In this document: piece after piece, positions 30,581 through 37,029 of the stretch
How the letters are laid out: every line of letters begins with the position of its first letter
Numbering within the stretch: the stretch's first letter is position 1
Source: Flavobacteriales bacterium
GTDB lineage: Bacteria; Bacteroidota; Bacteroidia; Flavobacteriales_D; Cryomorphaceae
Direction of reading: 5' to 3'
Assembly (NCBI GenBank): GCA_007125175.1
Contig: SLDS01000150.1
Coordinates: forward strand, 1-37,029
Length of the DNA stretch: 37,029 nucleotides
Translations under genes and position numbers: made by a program
The notes under the pieces: model-generated
Databases searched by the model: none
Told to the model about the DNA's origin: nothing
The model's input: the letters and a program-made list of their open reading frames with translations, nothing else

Positions 30581-32983
30581 ATGCTTGCAAAAAGAAGATA
30601 TAAAGGCCAAGGGCTCGCTTGCTGCATCTGGATGGTGACGGCCCTCATGACGCTTACAGCCTCCATCACTCAAGGGCAAATCTTCCAGGAAAAGGCATCA
30701 ATCTATGGCTTGGACGCCGGTTTGTCAGGACACTTTTGGGGCAATTCAGTATCCTTTGTCGATATCGATAATGATGGCTACGACGACCTCACCTTTGTGA
30801 GCGACGCAGACTCCTTGCGCATCTACCTCAGTACAGGTGATGGATTTCAGCAAATGCCATCACCGCTCTTACTGCCCCCCGGCGCCCTCCACCTTCTTTG
30901 GGTGGATTATGACAATGACGGGGACCTCGACATCTTCCTCACCGTAAGGAATGGGGTCAATCGTCTGTACCAAAATATTGGAAATTTCGAATTTCAGGAT
31001 GTAACAGTATCTGCGGGATTGCTGCTCCCGGCAGCGATAAATTACGGCGCCTCCTTCGGCGATTATGATCGAGATGGATTCCTCGATCTGTATATCTGTA
31101 GGTACTATGCACCCGAAGATGCTGGCTCCGGTGGGCAAACCAATGTTCTCTTTCGAAACAATGGCGACGGTACATTCAGCAATCTCACGGAAGAACTTGG
31201 TCTGGGGGATGCGTACAAACCATCATTCCAAGCCGTATGGGCCGACATCAATGGAGATTTGTACCCTGATCTATTTGTGATCAACGATCGCCACCCGGCC
31301 AATACCTTATTTCTGAACAATGGTGATGGCAGCTTTAGCGATATTACAGAATCGGCCGGAGTGGGTTTCCCCATGAACGATCCCATGTCGGCTACGGTGG
31401 GGGATTACAACAATGACGGACATTTGGACATCTTTTTCAGCAATGGAGGCACCTCTATCAACATGCCTGTGAGGCTCCTGCAGAACAATGGAAATCTGAC
31501 TTTTCACGAAGTTTCTGGAGAGATGGGTATCGATATCAACAACATCACTTGGGGCAGCTCCTGGGTCGATCTGGATAATGATGGCTACCAGGATCTTTTT
31601 GTCACCACTTCCGACTTGGTGAGCAATGTGTTCTACCAAAATGTGCAAGGCAATTTTTTTAGCCATTCCAATAGCAGCCTTGACAGTCCCTTTGGCAGGA
31701 GCTATGTATGCGCCAAAGGGGATTTCAATAATGATGGCTATGCCGATATTGCCGTGTCCAACCGCTTGCCTGACCCTCCTTTTTTTCTGGAAAACACAGG
31801 CGGGAACAATCATTTTGTGAAAATAAAAGCACATGGCACGGTTTCGAACAAAAATGCCATCGGAACCTGGATAAAAGTCTACCATAGCGGGCAATGCTAT
31901 GTGCAATACACCCTCTGCGGCGAAAACTTTGTGGGTCAAGATTCCCATACCCAGATTTTCGGTCTCGGCGCCATGGAAGAACCTGTTGACTCTGTGGTAA
32001 TCACATACCCAAGTGGGCATAGTGATGTGTATTATGATCTCGATTTGAATACAACTTATCACTTTACCGAAGGGGAGACTTACGAGGCCACAATAACCGC
32101 AGACCAAGTGGCTATATGCCCGGGCGACAGCGCCGTGCTCGATGCGGGTGAACATTACAATTATCTGTGGAATACAGGTGATACCACGCGCTACCTCTCA
32201 GTAGAAATGCCCGGCCATTACCTCGTCACAGTGAGCAATCAGTATGGTGTGAGCGTGCAAGATTCCATTGAAATTGCCCCACTGCCATTGCCCAGTGTAA
32301 GTATTGAGGTAGAAAACCCCAAATGCCATGGTGACTCCACAGGCAGCATTGGCCTGAATCCCTTGGGCAGCACCATCATTGATGCTGTACTCTGGAGTAC
32401 CGGCGATACAAGTCTCTTCATCGATGGTTTGACGGCTGGAAACTATACCGTGAACATTGTCGCCAGCAGCGGCTGTTCGATTGGAGAGGCCATGAGCCTC
32501 AGCAATCCTCCCGAGCTCATCGTACTGCTCTTTGTCACCCAAGAAGTGGATGGCGAAGATGGCAGCATTTTCGTTTCCGTTTTTGGCGGAAGCCCACCAT
32601 ACGAATATTACCTCGATGGGCTCCCCAGCACCCAGCACATGCAGAATCTAGGCGGGGGCGAATACCTCGTGAGCGTGGTGGATCAAAATGGCTGTACGGT
32701 GGAGGAAGATGCCTTTGTCAACAGCGTACTTTCTGTGCGGGATCACGATGCAAGTGGCGTAGAAATTTATCCAAACCCTGCGAGAGATCGTGTTTTTGTG
32801 AAATCACAATACAGGATTGATTTTTGGCGGCTTTTCAGCAAAGAGGGCAAATTGATCCAAAGCGGAAGCCCCATGTCGGATGCCTTCTTCATTGATCTCT
32901 CATCGGAACCCGCAGGCATCTACCTTCTCGATTGTCAGCTGAATCCTGCCACTTCGGTCAGGAAGAAAATTGTGAAGCAGTAA
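30581..32983 (+). CDS. Secreted FG-GAP/ASPIC protein with Ig-like and SprB-like domains and T9SS type A tail
   Basis: An 800-residue protein, a second FG-GAP/ASPIC protein beside the one at 23174. A signal peptide (KGQGLACCIWMVTALMTLTASITQGQ) precedes VCBS repeats (residues about 40-420) with calcium loops such as DIDNDGYDDL, DYDNDGDLDIF, DYDRDGFLDLY, DYNNDGHLDIFF and DFNNDGYADIAV. An ASPIC/UnbV-like domain follows (about 426-485; IGTWIKVYHSG, ITYPSGHSDVY). An Ig-like region comes next (from 511, CPGDSAVLDAGEHYNYLWNTGD), then an SprB-like repeat (from 573, NPKCHGDSTGSI). The sorting domain starts at VEIYPNPARDRVF (about 727). GTG 30572 would add three residues; ATG 30581 is preferred. It lies 24 bases after the haloperoxidase-like gene and is probably in its operon. 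No catalytic residues are visible; a binding role is inferred. Confidence 0.85.
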   Translation: MLAKRRYKGQGLACCIWMVTALMTLTASITQGQIFQEKASIYGLDAGLSGHFWGNSVSFVDIDNDGYDDLTFVSDADSLRIYLSTGDGFQQMPSPLLLPPGALHLLWVDYDNDGDLDIFLTVRNGVNRLYQNIGNFEFQDVTVSAGLLLPAAINYGASFGDYDRDGFLDLYICRYYAPEDAGSGGQTNVLFRNNGDGTFSNLTEELGLGDAYKPSFQAVWADINGDLYPDLFVINDRHPANTLFLNNGDGSFSDITESAGVGFPMNDPMSATVGDYNNDGHLDIFFSNGGTSINMPVRLLQNNGNLTFHEVSGEMGIDINNITWGSSWVDLDNDGYQDLFVTTSDLVSNVFYQNVQGNFFSHSNSSLDSPFGRSYVCAKGDFNNDGYADIAVSNRLPDPPFFLENTGGNNHFVKIKAHGTVSNKNAIGTWIKVYHSGQCYVQYTLCGENFVGQDSHTQIFGLGAMEEPVDSVVITYPSGHSDVYYDLDLNTTYHFTEGETYEATITADQVAICPGDSAVLDAGEHYNYLWNTGDTTRYLSVEMPGHYLVTVSNQYGVSVQDSIEIAPLPLPSVSIEVENPKCHGDSTGSIGLNPLGSTIIDAVLWSTGDTSLFIDGLTAGNYTVNIVASSGCSIGEAMSLSNPPELIVLLFVTQEVDGEDGSIFVSVFGGSPPYEYYLDGLPSTQHMQNLGGGEYLVSVVDQNGCTVEEDAFVNSVLSVRDHDASGVEIYPNPARDRVFVKSQYRIDFWRLFSKEGKLIQSGSPMSDAFFIDLSSEPAGIYLLDCQLNPATSVRKKIVKQ

Positions 32984-33296
32984 AGGGCTTATCAATCCAG
33001 ATAGCCGGGAATTCACCCTCAATCAGTAGCCAAACGAATACCTGCCATAGCTCAGTAGCATGGGGTATTTGCTCATCGCTTATGGTACCGACTTAGTCAT
33101 GGCGGTATCGAGCAATACTCTCTCCAGGAATTCGGTTTTCATCTCGGGATTTGAATAAGTCGAAGTAGCACTTGCAAATTGCCTTTCATGGAAAAGCGAT
33201 GAGCTGCTGCAAGCAGCAATATGGATACCCGGAAATCCCTCGAAGGCAGCTGCCACGATCGGACACGTAGAGTGGTGTGTGGCAATTGGAGCAGAC
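32984..33296. other. Intergenic region between convergent genes
   Basis: About 310 bases without a credible gene. A minus-strand frame (33080-33313) starts inside the terminator hairpin of the deiminase gene, lacks any motif I know, and is most likely chance. No RNA cloverleaf or repeat is seen. Confidence 0.45.
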
Positions 33297-33331
33297 AAAA
33301 AGAGAAGCCCCACCGCCTGTGGCGGTGGGGC
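33297..33331 (-). terminator. Intrinsic terminator of the deiminase gene
   Basis: An 11-bp perfect GC-rich stem (GCCCCACCGCC / GGCGGTGGGGC, 33307-33317 with 33321-33331) with a 3-base loop is followed on the minus strand by TTCTCTTTTT. It lies 60 bases after the stop codon of the deiminase-like gene. Confidence 0.85.
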
Positions 33332-33391
33332 CTTCGAGCATTTACATTCTTCTAAATCCGCGATCCGGAGAGCTTCCGAAAAGCAGTGGCC

Positions 33392-35917
33392 TTACTTAAT
33401 GATCAAGCGCTGCGATGACTGCTGCCCATCGGAGCTTGCCTGTACAAGGTAAATCCCGGAAGCCAGGTCGCCCAATTGGATTTCAATTGTGGCTCCCTCG
33501 TATACCGGAGGATATTGCTTTTGGAATACCTGACGTCCCGTCATATCCGCGATGGTGATGATCACATTCTGATCCGATCCGTGTACCGCCAGATTGACCA
33601 TGGATGATGTGGGATTGGGGAAAAGTTCGAATCCGAAATCAGACGAACCCACCAGATCAGACGCCGCGCTGCCACCGGGTGTGGTGAAGAAGGCACTTGG
33701 CGACCAAGATGATGTGGCCGTCTGGGAACCATTGCAGTAAGAGCGCACCGACCACTCATATTGAGTACCAGGGCTCAGCAGGTTTCCAGTATTGAGGGAG
33801 GTTGATCCCACATTGAAATTCTGGTATCCCGGTGCTCCCACCGGACGACCGCGCAATTGATACGACACGGCACCCGGAGCAGCATCCCAGCTCAGGGTAG
33901 CTGATGTGCTGCTCAGATTGCTCGCATTCAGACCACTTGGGCTATTGCACACATCAGTGGTGAAGAATGACCAATCTGCCCAGTCGGACTGCAAGCCATC
34001 CTCACAATTGCTGCGAATCTGCCATTGGTAGTCAGTGTCGGCATTGAGTATGTTCACATTGGCGCTGGATGCATTGGGATTGTTCACATTGAGCGTTTGG
34101 AAATTGCTAGATCCCTGAATGGTTCCTCTGATGGTGTAGGAAAGTGCTCCATCCACAGGAGTCCAGTTGAGGGTAGCCGTACCGGCAGTCACATTGGAGG
34201 CAAAGAGTCCGGTAGGCGCTTCACAATCATCTTCCAGGTCACCGTCAATAACGAAGCTAAAGTATCCTTCCGGAGCCACGATGGGATGCGTGCGGGTCTT
34301 GCCATTGTTGGTAGTAGCCTCGAGGTAATAGGTAATGGTATCACCATCGGAGAAACCGGTATTGCTGATGATGCCTTCAAACTCTACTCCTCCGCCGCTC
34401 ATTGCAGCTTCATTCCAGGTTTCAGCACCTTTTACGCGGTAGTACACCTTGGCTTCGGCGATGCCGCTTTTGTTTTTGATGCTGGAATTTACCGTGTATT
34501 CGGTAGAAGCCGGCTTCACCCCACTGAGGCGTTCGTGGCGAAAGCGCACAGGGTTATCAGCGGGAATCTGCATCGTAACGCAGTGAATGGCACCACCGGC
34601 TACAGTGAGGGATCGCGCATCCACACCTATTACATTGTATCCGGGCAGATATTCACGAATCTGATCCAGAGCAGCCTCGTCCCAGTCTTTGTTGAACTGG
34701 CTGCTGCTCTCATTGGTGTAGATTGGAACGATAAAGGTTTTGTTGACGAAAAGGCCATTCACATAGCCACGAGCATCGGCATTGATTTGTGAACAGCTCG
34801 TGCTATAGCTTCCATCATTGCGGCGGGGCATGGGCACGCGCACCACCTCAAAGTTATCGCCGTAAGTGGTTTCTTTGGATTCGAATAGGGCCACATTGTC
34901 TTCGATACGCTGGCGATCGGAAGCGGTCACTTCGGCGGGGTATTCTGATGCCAAAATGGTCGTCTCGTTGAGAAGTTTGGCATACATATCGAGGTGACCG
35001 GTACCGCCGTCGCAGAGCAGGCGCTCCGGTTCGGTGGCTTCGCTTACGCGAAAATGGCTATTGTGCGTCTCGCGGGTGAATTCCGTACTCCATCCATTCA
35101 AGCTGGAATTCTTTGGGAAGATGCCATCAGCGTAAAAGGCGTGGCCGAAGCCGTCAAACATCTGATTACCGCCTTCATCGTACAAATTTGAAGTGTAGAC
35201 ATCGATGCCCATGTGATTTGCCAGCCATACAGGCACTTCATTGTCCAGAGGACGGGAGGGATAGTACTGTATATCCAGGAAGGCCAGTTCATCGTCCTCA
35301 CCATAGTAGAAGCCGAAAGGACCGTAATCGCGGATCCAAATGGAATTGGTCTGCTTCACCAGAAACTCGTGATTCTCCAGAGTGTAGCCGTAAAAGTTCA
35401 TGGCATTGATCACAGAGGTAGAATCACTGGCATTGTTGATGAAAATCCAAACAGGTACTTCCTGCTGTATGGCATTGATCATCTCAACGAAGGTGCGCGT
35501 ACGTGAAGTACTCACGCTGCCATAGCTCCAACGAATGGTCACTGCTTGTGATTCTTCAAATTCGCCGGGCACAATCAAGTCTTCAGGAGAAATATCGGGC
35601 TCTGCCACGCAGAACTGCTGATAATCGCTGCAGCAGTCGCCGTACTGCACACAGAGCTCATCACACCAACAGCCTCCGGGTGCCTGCTCGCCACAATTGC
35701 CTTCGCAACTGGAGGCATTTCGTTGCATTTCCGAAAGGGGGCCACGCTGCTGCAAGGCTTCGGCCTTTTGTACTATTTGTTGCTGAATAAAGTCCCGCTC
35801 ACTTTGGGTAGGGTACTTCGGTAAAAAATCATCTTCGAATTCGTTTTGCCCAAACACATTTCCCGAAAGGGTAACAATGAATAGACCAACAAATAATTTG
35901 GGTAAGAAGTGCTTCAT
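33392..35917 (-). CDS. Secreted peptidyl-arginine/agmatine deiminase-like protein with somatomedin-B-like domain, FN3 domains and T9SS type A tail
   Basis: An 841-residue protein with a signal peptide (KLFVGLFIVTLSGNVFGQ). Residues 71-103 form a somatomedin-B-like knot with eight cysteines (71, 75, 83, 85, 89, 95, 96, 103), including CWCDELC and GDCCSDY. Residues about 110-460 are a deiminase of the Porphyromonas PAD / agmatine deiminase superfamily: IWIRDYGPFGFYYG (Asp197), GGTGHLDMY (His308, Asp310) and AGGAIHCVTMQIP with predicted nucleophile Cys446. Two FN3-like domains (about 570-750; APTGLFASNVTAGTATLNW, SPSGLNASNLSSTSATLSW) and a sorting domain (LFPNPTSSMV...DMTGRQVF...GIYLVQ) follow. 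Peptidyl-arginine citrullination outside the cell is plausible but not proven; free agmatine or arginine is possible. ATG 35917 gives the signal peptide and follows a good promoter. Confidence 0.88.
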   Translation of the reverse strand: MKHFLPKLFVGLFIVTLSGNVFGQNEFEDDFLPKYPTQSERDFIQQQIVQKAEALQQRGPLSEMQRNASSCEGNCGEQAPGGCWCDELCVQYGDCCSDYQQFCVAEPDISPEDLIVPGEFEESQAVTIRWSYGSVSTSRTRTFVEMINAIQQEVPVWIFINNASDSTSVINAMNFYGYTLENHEFLVKQTNSIWIRDYGPFGFYYGEDDELAFLDIQYYPSRPLDNEVPVWLANHMGIDVYTSNLYDEGGNQMFDGFGHAFYADGIFPKNSSLNGWSTEFTRETHNSHFRVSEATEPERLLCDGGTGHLDMYAKLLNETTILASEYPAEVTASDRQRIEDNVALFESKETTYGDNFEVVRVPMPRRNDGSYSTSCSQINADARGYVNGLFVNKTFIVPIYTNESSSQFNKDWDEAALDQIREYLPGYNVIGVDARSLTVAGGAIHCVTMQIPADNPVRFRHERLSGVKPASTEYTVNSSIKNKSGIAEAKVYYRVKGAETWNEAAMSGGGVEFEGIISNTGFSDGDTITYYLEATTNNGKTRTHPIVAPEGYFSFVIDGDLEDDCEAPTGLFASNVTAGTATLNWTPVDGALSYTIRGTIQGSSNFQTLNVNNPNASSANVNILNADTDYQWQIRSNCEDGLQSDWADWSFFTTDVCNSPSGLNASNLSSTSATLSWDAAPGAVSYQLRGRPVGAPGYQNFNVGSTSLNTGNLLSPGTQYEWSVRSYCNGSQTATSSWSPSAFFTTPGGSAASDLVGSSDFGFELFPNPTSSMVNLAVHGSDQNVIITIADMTGRQVFQKQYPPVYEGATIEIQLGDLASGIYLVQASSDGQQSSQRLIIK

Positions 35918-35943
35918 CTTGATATTTGAATTTGGAGAAAGCC

Positions 35944-35974
35944 CAAAAATAGGCTTTTCACACCACAATGGCAA
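35944..35974 (-). promoter_or_regulatory. Promoter (TTG -33, TATTTTTG -7) for the deiminase gene
   Basis: On the minus strand TTG (35974-35972) is separated by 20 bases from TATTTTTG (35951-35944), the standard Bacteroidota -33/-7 arrangement. The -7 box ends 26 bases before the ATG at 35917. Confidence 0.65.
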
Positions 35975-36028
35975 GGTCTAGAAGCAACTAAATTGGGGTC
36001 TTCCATTACCACCCAATGGGGCTTTGAT

Positions 36029-36036
36029 TACCTTTG
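36029..36036 (+). promoter_or_regulatory. Promoter -7 box (TACCTTTG) for the TRIC-like gene
   Basis: TACCTTTG matches TAnnTTTG exactly and ends 19 bases before ATG 36056, supporting that start over the in-frame codon at 35993. A -33 element at normal spacing is not evident. Confidence 0.45.
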
Positions 36037-36055
36037 CTGCCGCCAAAAGAGCTTC

Positions 36056-36673
36056 ATGAATCTAGCCACCCCAGACCCCGTTTACGTGCTGGAAATTGCC
36101 GGCACCTTCGTCTTTGCCATCAGCGGCGTGAGTGCAGCCGCCGAGAAAAAATTTGACCTCTTCGGGGTGATGTTTATCGCCTTTGTGACGGCCATAGGCG
36201 GAGGTACCCTGCGCGATACCATGATCGGCTTGCAACCTGTGGGCTGGCTGCGCGATGAAAACATCATCTTTACCATCGGCATGGCGGTGATTCTGGGCTT
36301 TTTCTTTTTGAGATATATCCTCGCTTTGCGGCGCACCTTGTTTCTGTTTGACACTTTGGGGCTGGCCCTCTTTACCATTCTGGGCATCGAGCGCACGCTG
36401 GGTGCAGAGCTCAGCCCGATGGCGGCTTTGCTGATGGGAACCATTTCAGCCGTTTTTGGCGGGGTGCTGCGCGACTTGCTCTGCGGTCATTCTCCCCTCA
36501 TCTTCAGCGGAGCGCTCTATGCCACCCATACCATTATCGGCGGGCTTCTCTATCTCTTGCTCATGCATCTCGGTTTGGTCCAGGAGCTATCCATGATTGT
36601 GGTGCTTTCGGTGATCATCAGCTTGCGCGTGCTCTCCGTGAGGTATAAATGGACTTTGCCTTCCATTCGCTAG
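36056..36673 (+). CDS. TRIC-type channel family membrane protein (UPF0126, YicG/YadS-like)
   Basis: A 205-residue inner-membrane protein with six or seven hydrophobic helices and the internal duplication typical of UPF0126. The two halves each begin with a conserved glycine-rich helix: IAFVTAIGGGTLRDTMIG and GTISAVFGGVLRDLLCG. The first helix is YVLEIAGTFVFAISGVSAAAEKKFDLFGV, also a family signature. Bacterial TRIC homologues form trimeric monovalent-cation channels; some UPF0126 members have been linked to amino-acid uptake, so the substrate here is uncertain. ATG 36056 is preferred over 35993 because the -7 box lies between them and family N-termini begin just before the first helix. The gene is divergent from the deiminase gene and stands alone before a non-coding end region. 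Confidence 0.9.
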   Translation: MNLATPDPVYVLEIAGTFVFAISGVSAAAEKKFDLFGVMFIAFVTAIGGGTLRDTMIGLQPVGWLRDENIIFTIGMAVILGFFFLRYILALRRTLFLFDTLGLALFTILGIERTLGAELSPMAALLMGTISAVFGGVLRDLLCGHSPLIFSGALYATHTIIGGLLYLLLMHLGLVQELSMIVVLSVIISLRVLSVRYKWTLPSIR

Positions 36674-36943
36674 GTGGAGTGTAGCCCCTGGCGAGCGAGG
36701 ACAAAGCAAACTCCGGCTTCATCGTTCACCTTATGCAATTTTTATCAGACGTCTTTTTTCTATTTGACGAAATTTACCCTCTTCGTCATCCGGCCTTGCA
36801 TGTAATCGCCAATCGCCGCCCGAATAAGGGTGAGGGCTGGGGGGATAGTTGATTTCCGCTCAACGCGTTTTAAAACAAGGTACTGCAAGTCCGGATGAGA
36901 TCTCTCCCTGCGGTCGAGATGACAGGTCGCGTGGGGGGTTTTG
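36674..36943. other. Intergenic region with interspersed-repeat appearance
   Basis: About 270 bases without a credible gene. The stretch 36891-36923, reading GGATGAGATCTCTCCCTGCG then GTCGAGATGAC, resembles short repeats scattered between genes in some bacterial genomes, from which spurious 'HLDRRERS' ORFs arise; CGTCATCC at 36784-36791 may be a partial relative. Whether it is repeated in this genome cannot be seen here. Confidence 0.35.
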
Positions 36944-37004
36944 GGGTCGGTGAGGGAAAAATATGGGGCGGCGGAGCCGCCCCATATTTTTCCCTCACCG
37001 ACCC
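36944..37004. repeat. 29-bp perfect inverted repeat with 3-base loop
   Basis: Positions 36944-36972 are the exact reverse complement of 36976-37004, with GGA between them. The arms run from GGGTCGGTGAGGG through AAAAATAT to GGGGCGGC at the centre. On the plus strand no T run follows at once, so it is not a standard terminator; it may be a repeated palindromic element or a bidirectional transcription block. Confidence 0.85.
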
Positions 37005-37029
37005 TCCACAATACATTGATTACCTGTCA

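Noticed and set aside
33080-33313. 77-codon minus-strand frame
   Set aside because: Its start codon is inside the terminator hairpin of the deiminase gene; no motif or homologue known to me.
36760-37011. 83-codon minus-strand frame at the right end
   Set aside because: It translates the palindrome and the repeat-like stretch ('HLDRRERS'), a common artefact of dispersed repeats.

Overview
The window is chromosomal DNA from a member of the Bacteroidota. Three things point there. Seven predicted secreted proteins end in type IX secretion (T9SS) sorting domains (six 'type A' PNP-type tails, one 'type B' CHU_C-type tail). Promoter-like boxes matching TAnnTTTG sit just upstream of many genes, while Shine-Dalgarno sequences are mostly weak. 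Many products have Bacteroidota-typical architectures (SprB-like repeats, the 'WPDYVFD...HLPGIPSA' C-terminus, FG-GAP/ASPIC proteins). Base composition looks close to balanced except in an AT-rich patch near 12.1-13.1 kb. Genus cannot be read from the sequence; a marine Flavobacteriales- or Saprospiria-like lineage is only a guess.

Layout. 0-2.6 kb: the 3' end of a fibre-like protein, then a secreted reprolysin-like metalloprotease, closed by a strong terminator. 2.6-9.0 kb: tRNA-Arg(TCT) on the minus strand, a Sua5/TsaC-type tRNA-modification enzyme, a secreted M43-like metalloprotease, and a large fused FAD/Fe-S dehydrogenase on the minus strand. 9.1-15 kb: proC, a REC-PAS sensor protein that lacks a kinase ATPase domain, an AT-rich spacer with an orphan membrane protein, a secreted DNA/RNA non-specific endonuclease and a CsbD-like small protein.

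15.2-20.2 kb: the threonine operon. A promoter-like box, a 17-codon leader peptide with three consecutive Thr codons and an attenuator-like hairpin with a T7 run precede thrA (aspartokinase-homoserine dehydrogenase), thrB and thrC. This is the clearest regulatory system in the window.

20.2-36 kb: mostly envelope and secreted functions: an unknown T9SS cargo, a diheme-cytochrome lipoprotein followed 22 bases later by an FG-GAP/ASPIC T9SS protein, a tiny membrane protein, a membrane-anchored VanX-like dipeptidase, a 1305-residue vanadium-haloperoxidase-like protein with five 114-residue Ig-like repeats, a second FG-GAP/ASPIC protein, and a secreted peptidyl-arginine/agmatine deiminase homologue carrying a somatomedin-B-like cysteine knot. 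36.1-37.0 kb: a TRIC-type membrane protein, then intergenic DNA with an interspersed-repeat look and a 29-bp perfect inverted repeat.

No CRISPR array, insertion sequence, transposase, integrase or phage module was found. The best candidates for something little described are the threonine leader, the somatomedin-B/deiminase fusion, and the cytochrome/FG-GAP pair.
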